NCBI RefSeq assembly: GCF_023721415.1
Contig: NZ_JAMQVC010000005.1
Coordinates: 1 to 64,000, forward strand
DNA from: Galbibacter mesophilus
GTDB taxonomy: Bacteria > Bacteroidota > Bacteroidia > Flavobacteriales > Flavobacteriaceae
Length of the DNA: 64,000 bases
Direction of reading: 5' to 3'
Shown here: one piece after another, positions 1-9,277 of the stretch
Position numbering within the stretch: position 1 is the stretch's first letter
Layout: every line of letters starts with the position of its first letter
Notes under the pieces: generated by a model
Database searches by the model: none
Seen by the model: only the letters and a program-made list of their open reading frames with translations
Told to the model about the DNA's origin: nothing
Program-made: the position numbers and the translations under genes

Positions 1-1275
1 GGTTCCGTCAACGTCCAAAGCTCCGGTTGTTCCATTTTTTGTCAACCCCGTTCCTGCAACATCGGCATTTATGGCAGCCGCATTTACAGCCCCGGCAGCT
101 AGGTCTTCGCTAGCTATCGTTCCGTTTGAAATCTTTGCGGAAGTAATTGTCTCATCTGCTAAGTCGGCCGCTACGATAGTTCCGTTTAATATTTTAGCGG
201 AAGTAACGGCATCATCTTTTATGTCTAGAGTAACATCTCCTAATAGCGCATTGCTATCTCCTCCGACGGTAAGGTCTGTTGAAGTAATGTTTCCATCACC
301 GTTGATAGCAGTCCCATCAACGTCTAAAGCTCCAGTCGTTCCATTCTTTGTTAGCCCTGTTCCAGCAACATCCACATTTATGGCAGCCGCATTTACAGCT
401 CCAGCAGCTAGGTCTTCGCTAGCTATCGTTCCGTTTGAAATCTTTGCGGAAGTAATTGTCTCATCCGTAACCTCTACTTTATATTCTGATCCTACTTTTC
501 CATCACCTGTTATGGTAGTCGTAGTTCCATCTGTTAATTTGGTTTCCGAACCATCTGCGGCATTTGCTGAAATCTGACTGTCCACATAATTCCTAGTGGC
601 AGCACTTTGAGCAGTTGTAGGATCTAGTAAACCAATAATTTCTTTGTCTCCAGCATCATTACCTACACCTAAAACATTCCTTAAATCCTGGTCGTCCGTA
701 TCCACTAGAGCGGCAATATCAGCTAAAGCCACCCTAACATCAGCTCCTTCAGAATCGACAATTACTAATTCATTAGTAGCTGTGTCAACAGAAAAACTAA
801 CATTAGTCGTATTTGTATCGGTTGCTGCTGCAATGTCTGTCAATGGAATTGTTACCGAGTTGTTATCACTATCGGTTAAGATTAAATTGGTGCCATCTTG
901 AGTAAGCGTAGCGTTGGTGGTGTTGGTATCTACCGCATTCGCAATTTCAGATAAAAGTACTGATACACTTTCCCCTTCAGAATCCGTCAGCACTAAAGTT
1001 CCATCTGTGGTGTTCACCACAAAAGTTTGATTTTTTACTTTATCCCCCGAGGTCAAATCCCAAGAGCTTCCATTCCAAAAATAGAGTACTCCTGTAATTT
1101 CGTTAATATAAATATCTCCTGTTTCAACTCCATTACTATCTGCAGTGGAGCCAGCGGCTGTTACAGCTGTACCTTTTAAAACGGTACAGTCACATTGATT
1201 TTCCAGATTCACCGTTGTTTGAGAAAACGCGAATCCTGAAATAAGCAATACAAAAAGTAAAATTCTATTTTTCAT
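1..1275 (-). CDS. Secreted repeat-rich fibre-like surface protein, C-terminus beyond left edge (partial)
   Basis: The frame is open from the ATG at 1275 to the first base, giving the first 425 residues. It begins with a signal peptide (MKNRILLFVLLISGFAFSQ), so the product is probably exported. Next comes a short segment resembling tail-fibre head regions (GDIYINEITGVLYFWNGSSW). Three related blocks of about 40 residues follow, each with a DTNTTN-like start and an L-x-L-T-D-S-(E/D) core. After them come modules of about 103 residues containing ITSAKISNGTIASEDLAAGA and GTGLTKNGTTGALDVDGT. The DNA of the last module type recurs at an offset of 309 bp (bases 71 and 380). The architecture suggests an elongated surface fibre or adhesin. 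No enzymatic domain is visible, and the C-terminus that would show the secretion or anchoring route lies outside the window. Confidence 0.8.
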   Translation of the reverse strand, partial: MKNRILLFVLLISGFAFSQTTVNLENQCDCTVLKGTAVTAAGSTADSNGVETGDIYINEITGVLYFWNGSSWDLTSGDKVKNQTFVVNTTDGTLVLTDSEGESVSVLLSEIANAVDTNTTNATLTQDGTNLILTDSDNNSVTIPLTDIAAATDTNTTNVSFSVDTATNELVIVDSEGADVRVALADIAALVDTDDQDLRNVLGVGNDAGDKEIIGLLDPTTAQSAATRNYVDSQISANAADGSETKLTDGTTTTITGDGKVGSEYKVEVTDETITSAKISNGTIASEDLAAGAVNAAAINVDVAGTGLTKNGTTGALDVDGTAINGDGNITSTDLTVGGDSNALLGDVTLDIKDDAVTSAKILNGTIVAADLADETITSAKISNGTIASEDLAAGAVNAAAINADVAGTGLTKNGTTGALDVDGT

Positions 1276-1591
1276 GTTAGTATGTATGTTTTTAACACAA
1301 TTTCTTTTTAATTTTTACGCAAAAAGTCCCCTTGCCACGTAAGCAGCATTTAAAATTTCAATAAGTTTTTTGGCTAATCTATTCTTGAATTAAGAGATCG
1401 TTTTATTTAGATCTTCATAAAGAATATAATTTTTTTGTTGCGTAATTCATTAAGGGTTTATATTGAGGGTTATTAATTCTTTCAATCGTTCAAAGTTACA
1501 GTAATAATAGGGGTTTATCGATAAAAATGATGTGTACCCATCTCATAATGTTGTATGTAAGATTAAGTGTCTTTTTCATGGATAAACTGCA
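1276..1591. other. Intergenic region between two minus-strand surface protein genes
   Basis: This 316-bp AT-rich stretch separates the start of the fibre-like gene from the stop of the next gene upstream. I see no gene here. On the minus strand a perfect Bacteroidota -7 element, TAACTTTG, lies at 1498-1491. It could drive the fibre gene with a leader of about 210 bases. No convincing -33 TTTG was seen at the right distance. Confidence 0.4.
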
Positions 1592-4450
1592 TTAATTTTT
1601 ATTTACTCTATAGGTTTGATTTCTGTTTGTAATTACGGTTCTCACTCCCACAGAGAGGGTAGCTTCTTCAGAAGTTATTGTTCCACAGGATGATTTTGTG
1701 CTTGTTAGCAATACCTGGTATTTATTTCCATTTTGATTTACTTCAATATTAGCAAGTGTTAAATCTTTACTGGTTTCTCCCGGTATATCTGTGTAGTTGT
1801 TCCCATAGTCTGTACTTACTTGCCATTGGTAAGTTGCTACATTTTTTGCTGTAACAGAGAATGTAGTCCCTTCATCAACAAATACGAATTTATCCTCGGG
1901 TTGGTTTTCTTGGTTGATGGTAAATGGGGTAACTTTTGTTACTGCCGAAATTTCTGGAGGAGTAGGGTCGCCTGGCATGCCACCGTATTCTACTAAATAT
2001 CCTTTTGGTTGGTATGCACCACTGCTTGCTCCTGTATTGGAAAGATCGTTCCAAGAACCTTCTACACCTCTGTTTGCTGAAGGGTCGTTAATATGTGCAT
2101 AGTCTTCATTTCCAGATTGGTTGGGTTCTCCTGTATTCCAATTGGCATATTGAGGTGCGGGTCCTGCTAGACTTCCATTGGAAAGGCCTTGCCAAAACTG
2201 TAATCCAGCTCCGCCATTTTCTAAACCTTCTGGACCAGTAACCCATCTCCAAGTATTTTCAACAGCTTCATCACTTCCACCGATCCATCCCGCTCCTGGA
2301 GCTTGTTCGCCTAATAATTGGGCTTCGTCTGCAGCTGTTATGGTAGCTAAATATCCTGTTAAGCCATAAAAGGACCTACTTGCTGCAGCTATTTGTGCAT
2401 TCTTCCATGTGATACCAATATCCGGTACGTATTCGTAATAATGCCCGCTCGATTCTAAAAAGTTCAATTCTGCAAATACAATAGAAAAATCGCGAGTCTC
2501 ATCGGTTATGTTTGGTGCATTTGAAGTGAAAACAACATCGAGGATGGCTGCTTCAAATTCATCTAAAGTAGCAGGACCAGTAAGTGTTAATTTTCCTTCG
2601 AGTTCACTCCAAGAAGCTACAATGTTTGGGTGCGTGCCGTTTAATGTCAATTTATCTCCTATACCATCATTGTTTGCTGGGCCATTATCGTAATTGCTTG
2701 ATATTTGTATAAAAACTTTTTCTAACTGATCCTCTTCATCTTCTATGTTAATGGATTCTACGATTGGTGTACTGTCGCCTAGACAGTGAATTTGGTTTCC
2801 AGTCGCTGTGATGGTTGGGGGCGTGTTATCATTATTGTCAATAGCGTCTCTAAAATCTACATCGCCTCCGGTGTTCGCATCAGCATCGGTATCGGGTAGC
2901 GCAATTGAACCTCCTGTGCTTGTTAAGGGATTATCGATGGTTCCCGAAGGGTCTGAATAACCAGTTGTTGCATCGGTGGTATTGTCCAATCCGTCGTTGT
3001 CTGTATCGGTATTTGATAAAGTAAGTCCAGCTTCAACTGTATCGTTGCTTCCTTCATTATCACTGTCGGCATCAAGATAGTCGGGTGTTCCATCGTTCTC
3101 AGTGTCCACGGGAGTGAGTCCGTTAGTTCCGTACGAATTATCTATTCCTTCTGAATAATTACCGCTAGGTGAAATATAACCAATGGAAGTTTGTGCTTCC
3201 ACATTATCCGGGATTCCATCGTTGTCGCTGTCGAGATCCAGTTTGTTTACAATTCCGTCGTTATCTGTATCGCAAATACTTGTGATGATATTATTAACCT
3301 CATTTTGTGATAAGGCACGTTCATAATGAATAAAATCATCCATTAAACCCGCGTAGTAATTTGGGGTATTAGATCCAAAAGCGTCACCTGAGCTACGCCC
3401 AAATGCATGAGCACTTGAGTGTGGGGCCAAGCTATTGAAGCCGGTATTAAGCGTATTGCTCGGGTTACCATCCAAATATAGAATTACGTTCCCGTCTTTA
3501 TAAGTTACGGCAATATGGTGCCATAAACCGTCGTTGGGAAATGTGAAAGAAGAGGTGTTTTTCTGAATACTTTGCTCCCTAACAGCACATTCCAAGATGT
3601 TGTTGTTTAAGCGAATGGCAAGACCATTGGTGCCGCCACCTTCATCCAGTAATGTTTTTGTGCCTGAAAGATTGTTGGGTTTTACCCAAAATGAATAGGA
3701 AAAATTCGTTATTTCTTTGTTTAGATAGGTTCCGTCACTGTAGGATAAATAGTTGGAAGTACCGTCGAAAATTGCAGAAGAAGAACCTCTTACTCGGTCT
3801 GCGCTAAAAGTTACGCTTCCTTCTCTAAGATTATGATTGTTCCCAGAAGCATCATTGGTTGAATTTTCCATTGGCCAATAACCATCGTAACCGCTTACCG
3901 GGTTACAATTAGTTTCTAAAATGTCTAAAATTCCGTCGTTATCATCATCTTTATCGGCCATGTTGGTTATTCCGTCTTGGTCCGTGTCCCTGGAAGCATT
4001 TGGCACTGTATAACTAGCTCCAAAGACTCTTAAACCTGTTTGGTGGCCAATGATTCTTATATATTGAAGGGCATTGCCAAGAGTGAAACTTATTGTTGTT
4101 TTCGTTGTGGTAGCGATTGACACTACTATATTGCCATTGTCAGCTCCAGAAGAATTGGATCTTTGTACGTTAAAATCTGAGGAGGCTACACTAGGGTCTG
4201 TTTGAACAACCAAGCCAATGGTAGTTCCTGCAGGTAACGAAAATGGAAATCTTAAAAGTAAATTATCTGCACCGTCAGAAGGATTTAAGGAGCTTGAGGT
4301 AAAAGTGTTTCCGGGAATTCCTTCAGCATTTGTAGGATTTGAGAAACCGTTCAAGCTAGTAGCTTGTCCTACATAACCATCAACGCTTTGCCCAATTAAA
4401 AGACACGGTAAGAATAGTATAAAAAATGTTACAGCGTAAAATTTCTTCAT
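1592..4450 (-). CDS. Secreted multidomain protein: LamG-like, thrombospondin type 3, C-type lectin and Ig-like domains
   Basis: The 952-residue product starts with a signal peptide (residues 1-20, ending LLIG before Gln). Calcium-binding thrombospondin type 3 motifs of the DxDxDG type follow near residue 155 and again near 400-540. Between them is a LamG/concanavalin-type jelly roll (about residues 190-390, with WHHIAVTYKDG and LYLDG). A C-type lectin domain occupies roughly residues 690-840, with WIGG, a WNTGEPNQ calcium/sugar loop of the EPN (mannose) type, EDYAHI and SWNDL. The last 110 residues form an Ig-like domain with a YQWQVS strand, ending in VRTVITNRNQTYRVNKN. That tail recurs in two neighbouring genes. 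The protein is probably an exported carbohydrate-binding or adhesive protein. I do not recognise the usual type A or type B T9SS C-terminal domains. Confidence 0.85.
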   Translation of the reverse strand: MKKFYAVTFFILFLPCLLIGQSVDGYVGQATSLNGFSNPTNAEGIPGNTFTSSSLNPSDGADNLLLRFPFSLPAGTTIGLVVQTDPSVASSDFNVQRSNSSGADNGNIVVSIATTTKTTISFTLGNALQYIRIIGHQTGLRVFGASYTVPNASRDTDQDGITNMADKDDDNDGILDILETNCNPVSGYDGYWPMENSTNDASGNNHNLREGSVTFSADRVRGSSSAIFDGTSNYLSYSDGTYLNKEITNFSYSFWVKPNNLSGTKTLLDEGGGTNGLAIRLNNNILECAVREQSIQKNTSSFTFPNDGLWHHIAVTYKDGNVILYLDGNPSNTLNTGFNSLAPHSSAHAFGRSSGDAFGSNTPNYYAGLMDDFIHYERALSQNEVNNIITSICDTDNDGIVNKLDLDSDNDGIPDNVEAQTSIGYISPSGNYSEGIDNSYGTNGLTPVDTENDGTPDYLDADSDNEGSNDTVEAGLTLSNTDTDNDGLDNTTDATTGYSDPSGTIDNPLTSTGGSIALPDTDADANTGGDVDFRDAIDNNDNTPPTITATGNQIHCLGDSTPIVESINIEDEEDQLEKVFIQISSNYDNGPANNDGIGDKLTLNGTHPNIVASWSELEGKLTLTGPATLDEFEAAILDVVFTSNAPNITDETRDFSIVFAELNFLESSGHYYEYVPDIGITWKNAQIAAASRSFYGLTGYLATITAADEAQLLGEQAPGAGWIGGSDEAVENTWRWVTGPEGLENGGAGLQFWQGLSNGSLAGPAPQYANWNTGEPNQSGNEDYAHINDPSANRGVEGSWNDLSNTGASSGAYQPKGYLVEYGGMPGDPTPPEISAVTKVTPFTINQENQPEDKFVFVDEGTTFSVTAKNVATYQWQVSTDYGNNYTDIPGETSKDLTLANIEVNQNGNKYQVLLTSTKSSCGTITSEEATLSVGVRTVITNRNQTYRVNKN

Positions 4451-4547
4451 TCAAAATTTGAGGTTAAATATCCTTTGAGTAAAATACTTACGTAAAAGAT
4501 TTTATTTTGGTTTTGTTAATGTTGTGTTAAATTCATTTTAATCGATA

Positions 4548-4555
4548 CAAATATA
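4548..4555 (-). promoter_or_regulatory. -7 promoter element TATATTTG for the lectin-domain gene
   Basis: Reading the minus strand, a perfect TAnnTTTG lies 98 bases before the start codon at 4450. The gene at 4637-7069 has the same octamer at almost the same distance (97 bases). The leaders also share a T-rich AACCTCAAA stretch close to the start. This supports parallel regulation of the two paralogous genes. Confidence 0.5.
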
Positions 4556-4636
4556 TTATGCATGCATAGTAATATTTTAAATTATTCGCTTAATGATAGA
4601 TAATTATCGTTGTTCTGCATTCTGTCGTGTAACTTG

Positions 4637-7069
4637 TTAATTATTAACTCTGTAAGTGGTGTTTCTGTTGGTGATTACTGTTTTTACGTTTACTGTTAAC
4701 ACCGCTTCATTGGATAACAATTCACCACAGGCGTTATTGGTGTTTATAACAATTACCCTAAATCTTTTTCCGTTTAAACTGTTGGGGGTCTTTGTTATGG
4801 TTAATTCATCTGTCGTTGCTCCGCTGTAAATTCCTGTATTGGAAATATCATCCCATGTTGTTCCGTTGAAAATCTGCCATTGGTAGGCATTGCTGTTCTT
4901 TGCGGCAACATTGAAGAAAACTGAATCTCCCGTAAATATCGTTTTACTTTGGGGTTGTCCAGCTATAACAGGTTTGGGAGTGGTTTCACGATAATCAAAT
5001 GTTGTATTTCCATTAAGATCCTGTGGTTGGGTATAACCATCGGTGTTTCCTGCAACTTTTCCATTGCTGTTTACGGTATTTCCTAAAAGTTGTCCAGGTT
5101 TATCTGGGTTTTCCGTGAATCCAGCTTCCAGCACATCCAAACATCCATCAGCATCAGAATCAAGGTCTTGGAAATCTGGTTTGCCGTCTGTGTCACTACT
5201 TAGAACGGTGTAATTTACTGTTCCTGCATTGGGTGAATCTTGTACGCTATCAGCAATACCATCCGTTCCAACTGTTGCTGTTAGTCTTCCATTGGAATGC
5301 GCGCCGCCGTGACCAGCTTCTACGGCATCGTAAATACCATCGTTATCACTGTCTACATCCAAATAATCTAAAATACCATCTTGATCGGTATCTGTGGGGA
5401 TGCAATACTTAATATTACTAAAGGAAATCTGCACTGCTCCAGCAGGACCCGATTTACCTACTTTAAAAACTAATTTATCGATGGCCTGACCAATAGTGAT
5501 TGTTACATTTCCTGCATTGGAAGTATTGGCGATATTATTGGGATTGTTGGAAGATACCGTTTTTGCACCATCGTTATTTACATTGGCAGGATTCAATACT
5601 ACAAAATTACTATTGCTAAGTTTTATACGGTTGGCGCCATTAAATGCTTTTATTTCAACCACATCGCTTTCATCGATATCACCCAAGTCGATGTTTACAT
5701 TGGTTACCGATTGGTTGAATTGAAATGTATGTGTAGTAGGTGCAGTATCGAAATTGGTGTTAGAGGTGTTTAGTAATAGTCCTTCTGTATTCCCGGCAAT
5801 GCCAGTTTCAAACCGGAATTTGTTAAAGGTAGCTCCCGAACTTATGGTTGATGTAACATCTATCTTTACTGTTTTATAGGTTGCAATATTGGTCACAGCG
5901 TCTTTTCCGTAGTCTGTATTTAACGCCTTGGTATTTCTTAAATTTGAAGTGGCGCAATCTAATCCTTCATTTAGGTCTAAGATACCATCGTTATCATCGT
6001 CTAAGTCGCTAGTATTAGGAATTCCATCGTTATCGGCGTCGTTGTTAGCATTCACCTGTTGTAGTCCGCCATCGCTATCGTAAAAGCCGCCACCGGGATA
6101 GGCGTCCATTCCGCCTTGGGTAGAATTGGTGTTGGTAGGACTCTGGGTCCAGTCGGGAGTTATGGCATCATTAGGCATGATGATATATCCGTAGAAAACC
6201 TGATTTGGCACAATTCCTAAATCGGTTAGGCTTATAAATGTACCGGCCACCCTTTGCGGACCACCATTTTCAGCAGGCTTTAAACGACTATCGGAGTCTT
6301 GCCTTTGAAAAATAACGTAATTGGTGTCGTGGAAACTTTTTGTCCCAAACGCAGACGCAGGGATGGCTTTTAGCGTTCCATACTTGGTGGGGTTTCCGTC
6401 GGCATCAATAGAAAGTACAGCCGCAATTTTAAAGGGATCGTTTCCGTTTCTTTCAAATACGGCAAAACCTGCATTAGCTGGGGTGGCAGTAGAAATTCCT
6501 TCAGAATTAATATAATCAAACCGTTCTATATTATTTACCTGTGCACTTCCTCCTGAACCATCACCGCCAGGGTTTACAAAAGTGTTGTCCGATCCAATAT
6601 TCAATCGTAAACTTCGAAACGATTCTTCAATACTACCTGCATAGCTGGGTCTCAATGCGCGCGTATTCGTGCTATTGTTTGTGTTTTCCCTTTCAAACCA
6701 AAGAATTTGGCGTCGTTGATTTCCTCCCGCAGTTCCATTTCTACGAACAAAAAACTTATCTACTAGAAAAGCAGCATCAAAGGTTTTGCCACCAGCTACG
6801 AAGGAAGCTGTTTTGCTCAATTCGTAATTATTTTGAGTGGTATTGGAGGTGCTAAATTGAAGCGTATAGTCGGTGCCTGCCGCATAGTTTGGATGACTCC
6901 CATTCCCCTTTATGGTGTAGTCATTACTACTATTGTTCACATCTACATACGAGGCATTAATACTTTCAATAGGAGTTTGAGCGCCCAGAGCAAGGGGCAA
7001 AAAAATAAATAGAAAAGCAATTCCACCGTGGGTGAAGGCTTTGCGAACGAGGTTGTAATTATTTTGCAT
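4637..7069 (-). CDS. Secreted thrombospondin type 3 repeat protein with Ig-like C-terminus
   Basis: The 810-residue product has a basic N-terminus followed by a hydrophobic signal segment (GIAFLFIFLPLALGAQ). About 330 residues of unrecognised sequence come next. Thrombospondin type 3 repeats with DxDxDG loops (DNDADNDGIPNTSDLDDD near residue 350) follow. After a second beta-rich segment there are further TSP3 repeats (DTDQDGILDYLDVDSDNDG, about residue 560) and an Ig-like domain with YQWQIF. It ends with VKTVITNRNTTYRVNN, matching the tails of the genes at 1592-4450 and 9278-11152. The middle contains an AVEAGHGGAHSNGR segment that also occurs in the 9278-11152 product as AVEAGHG. Likely an exported, calcium-stabilised surface protein; its ligand is unknown. 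Confidence 0.82.
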   Translation of the reverse strand: MQNNYNLVRKAFTHGGIAFLFIFLPLALGAQTPIESINASYVDVNNSSNDYTIKGNGSHPNYAAGTDYTLQFSTSNTTQNNYELSKTASFVAGGKTFDAAFLVDKFFVRRNGTAGGNQRRQILWFERENTNNSTNTRALRPSYAGSIEESFRSLRLNIGSDNTFVNPGGDGSGGSAQVNNIERFDYINSEGISTATPANAGFAVFERNGNDPFKIAAVLSIDADGNPTKYGTLKAIPASAFGTKSFHDTNYVIFQRQDSDSRLKPAENGGPQRVAGTFISLTDLGIVPNQVFYGYIIMPNDAITPDWTQSPTNTNSTQGGMDAYPGGGFYDSDGGLQQVNANNDADNDGIPNTSDLDDDNDGILDLNEGLDCATSNLRNTKALNTDYGKDAVTNIATYKTVKIDVTSTISSGATFNKFRFETGIAGNTEGLLLNTSNTNFDTAPTTHTFQFNQSVTNVNIDLGDIDESDVVEIKAFNGANRIKLSNSNFVVLNPANVNNDGAKTVSSNNPNNIANTSNAGNVTITIGQAIDKLVFKVGKSGPAGAVQISFSNIKYCIPTDTDQDGILDYLDVDSDNDGIYDAVEAGHGGAHSNGRLTATVGTDGIADSVQDSPNAGTVNYTVLSSDTDGKPDFQDLDSDADGCLDVLEAGFTENPDKPGQLLGNTVNSNGKVAGNTDGYTQPQDLNGNTTFDYRETTPKPVIAGQPQSKTIFTGDSVFFNVAAKNSNAYQWQIFNGTTWDDISNTGIYSGATTDELTITKTPNSLNGKRFRVIVINTNNACGELLSNEAVLTVNVKTVITNRNTTYRVNN

Positions 7070-7165
7070 AGCTTTTTTTGAGGGTTAAAGATTCGTTTTT
7101 AGGCAATTACGAACCTTGAAAGAGTTGGGTTTGCAAAAAATGTTAAAATTACGTTAACGTTGGTC

Positions 7166-7173
7166 CAAATATA
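7166..7173 (-). promoter_or_regulatory. -7 promoter element TATATTTG for the gene at 4637-7069
   Basis: A perfect TAnnTTTG on the minus strand, 97 bases before the start codon at 7069. It is the same octamer, at nearly the same distance, as in front of the related gene at 1592-4450. Confidence 0.5.
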
Positions 7174-7332
7174 TGGGTAGAGATATTTTTCTTACAAAAT
7201 AATGGGCTATAAAACAGTAAAGTATCGACAAACGACATAAAGGTTAGGTGTACCTTTTAATTCTGCATCGGAAAAAGTATTTCTAAGCACTGTAGAAAGG
7301 CTTATAATTTATTCTGAAGGAATTTTAACAGT

Positions 7333-7542
7333 TTATGCTATACAATCAGCGGGTTATGCAGAACAATTAGAGGTTTATGCAATGCAATCAGTGGGCTGTG
7401 CAGAGCGATTAGCGGGCTATGTTGTGCATCCAGTTGCTTATGCAATGCATCCAGCGGCTATGCAATACATCCAGTGGCCTATGTTAGACATCGCGTAGGT
7501 AATGTAGTGCATCCAGTGGGGTGTGTAGTGCGATTTGTGAAA
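7333..7542. repeat. Degenerate tandem array, ten units of exactly 21 bp
   Basis: Ten consecutive 21-bp units can be laid out from 7333 to 7542 with no insertion or deletion. Typical units begin TTATGCAATGCATCCAG and end GTGGG or GCGGC. The most constant parts are the TATG near the start, the GCATC/GCAATC centre and the (A/G)GYGGG end. Units differ at many positions but keep the length. The array fills the intergenic region between a minus-strand surface protein gene and prfC. No frame is open through it in a way that suggests coding. Confidence 0.8.
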
Positions 7543-7636
7543 GATGTATCACTTTTAAGATCCTGTTTATTTTAATTTTCTGAAGTACTTCCGTAGAAAA
7601 AATAGGATAAATGATGCTGCTTGGCACAGAATCAAT

Positions 7637-7644
7637 TATTTTTG
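7637..7644 (+). promoter_or_regulatory. -7 promoter element TATTTTTG for prfC
   Basis: A perfect TAnnTTTG lies 21 bases before the ATG at 7665. It sits inside the reading frame that could be opened from the earlier ATG at 7611, so it argues for 7665 as the true start. No clear -33 TTTG was found. Confidence 0.6.
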
Positions 7645-7664
7645 CAGTCCTTAAATGGATAAGC

Positions 7665-9254
7665 ATGCGTTTAGAAGAAGAAATTAAGAAAAGAAGAACT
7701 TTCGGGATTATTTCCCACCCAGATGCAGGAAAAACCACACTAACGGAGAAGTTGCTCCTGTTTGGTGGCGCGATACAAGAAGCTGGAGCCGTTAAAAGCA
7801 ATAAGATTAAAAAAGGTGCGACGAGTGATTTTATGGAGATTGAGCGCCAAAGAGGGATTTCGGTGGCAACATCGGTTTTGGCATTTAATTACGAAGGAAA
7901 GAAAATAAACATTCTTGATACGCCTGGTCACAAGGATTTTGCTGAAGATACCTTTAGAACCTTAACGGCGGTAGATAGTGTTATTGTTGTGATTGATGTG
8001 GCTAAAGGGGTTGAGGAGCAGACTGAAAAGTTGGTAGAAGTATGCCGCATGCGAAACATCCCTATGATTGTGTTTATAAACAAACTGGATCGGGAAGGAA
8101 AGGATGCTTTTGACCTTTTGGATGAAGTGGAACAAAAACTGAATCTAAGGGTAACGCCACTAAGTTTCCCTATTGGTATGGGTTACGATTTTAAAGGGAT
8201 TTACAATGTTTGGGAAAAGAACATTAACCTTTTTAGTGGTGATAGCAAGAAAAATATAGAAGAAACCATTGCTTTTGATGATGTTTCCAATCCGGAATTG
8301 GAAAAGATTATAGGTGCAAAAGCAGCCGAAGAACTTCGTGAGAACTTAGAATTGGTGTATGAAGTATATCCCGATTTTAACCGTGATGAATATTTAAAGG
8401 GAGATTTGCAGCCTGTATTTTTTGGTTCGGCCTTAAATAATTTTGGAGTGCGAGAGTTGTTGGATTGTTTTGTGGAAATAGCCCCAACACCACTTCCTAA
8501 AAAATCGGAAGAACGATTGGTAAATCCGAATGAAAAGGATTTTTCTGGTTTTGTATTTAAAATCCACGCCAATATGGACCCCAAACACCGCGACCGATTG
8601 GCATTTATAAAGATTGTTTCAGGAACGTTTGAAAGGAACACGCCCTATTTACATGTTCGAAAAAACAAAAAGCTCAAGTTTTCTAGTCCGAATGCCTTTT
8701 TCGCTGAAAAGAAAGAAATTGTAGATGTTTCCTATGCAGGGGATATCGTTGGGCTTCATGATACTGGAAACTTTAAAATTGGCGATACGCTTACCCAAGG
8801 TGAAGAATTGAACTTTCGCGGCATACCCAGTTTTTCCCCGGAGCATTTCCGTTATATCAATAATGCGGACCCTATGAAGGCAAAGCAGCTGGACAAAGGA
8901 ATTAGCCAGTTGATGGACGAAGGGGTGGCGCAGCTTTTTACGTTGGAAATGAATAATAGAAAGATTATTGGTACAGTAGGAGCACTGCAATATGAGGTCA
9001 TCCAATACCGTCTCGAACACGAATACGGTGCTAAATGTACGTATGAAAACCTGCCGGTACATAAAGCTTGTTGGGTGGAGCCCGAAGATAAAAACAGCGA
9101 AGAATTTAAAGAGTTTAAAAGGGTGAAGCAAAAGTTTTTGGCAAAGGATAAGCAGGGACAACTGGTGTTTTTAGCAGATTCTTCATTTTCCATACAAATG
9201 ACCCAGCAAAAATACCCTAGTGTAAAACTACATTTTGTTTCAGAATATAAATAA
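7665..9254 (+). CDS. prfC: Peptide chain release factor 3
   Basis: This 529-residue translational GTPase recycles RF1 and RF2 from the ribosome after termination. The G1 motif is SHPDAGKTT near the N-terminus, G3 is DTPGHKDF and G4 is NKLD, all matching RF3. The segment KRRTFGIISHPDAGKTT is nearly the same as in E. coli RF3 and runs directly from the start chosen here. An upstream in-frame ATG at 7611 would add 18 residues with no counterpart in the family and would place the promoter inside the gene. The length equals the family norm. The gene is alone on the plus strand, inserted among minus-strand surface protein genes, and converges with the next one at a distance of 23 bases. Confidence 0.97.
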   Translation: MRLEEEIKKRRTFGIISHPDAGKTTLTEKLLLFGGAIQEAGAVKSNKIKKGATSDFMEIERQRGISVATSVLAFNYEGKKINILDTPGHKDFAEDTFRTLTAVDSVIVVIDVAKGVEEQTEKLVEVCRMRNIPMIVFINKLDREGKDAFDLLDEVEQKLNLRVTPLSFPIGMGYDFKGIYNVWEKNINLFSGDSKKNIEETIAFDDVSNPELEKIIGAKAAEELRENLELVYEVYPDFNRDEYLKGDLQPVFFGSALNNFGVRELLDCFVEIAPTPLPKKSEERLVNPNEKDFSGFVFKIHANMDPKHRDRLAFIKIVSGTFERNTPYLHVRKNKKLKFSSPNAFFAEKKEIVDVSYAGDIVGLHDTGNFKIGDTLTQGEELNFRGIPSFSPEHFRYINNADPMKAKQLDKGISQLMDEGVAQLFTLEMNNRKIIGTVGALQYEVIQYRLEHEYGAKCTYENLPVHKACWVEPEDKNSEEFKEFKRVKQKFLAKDKQGQLVFLADSSFSIQMTQQKYPSVKLHFVSEYK

Positions 9255-9277
9255 AAATAGGTTTTTCAAACCTCCTC

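Noticed and set aside
71-577. Plus-strand open frame with a repeated Ala-rich peptide
   Set aside because: It is the antisense of the repeat modules in the minus-strand surface protein, whose frame is continuous with a signal peptide.
7484-7801. Minus-strand frame of 105 residues overlapping the start of prfC
   Set aside because: It overlaps the well-supported prfC gene and includes part of the 21-bp array; no recognisable domain.
8201-9193. Several minus-strand frames within prfC
   Set aside because: They are antisense shadows of a highly conserved gene.
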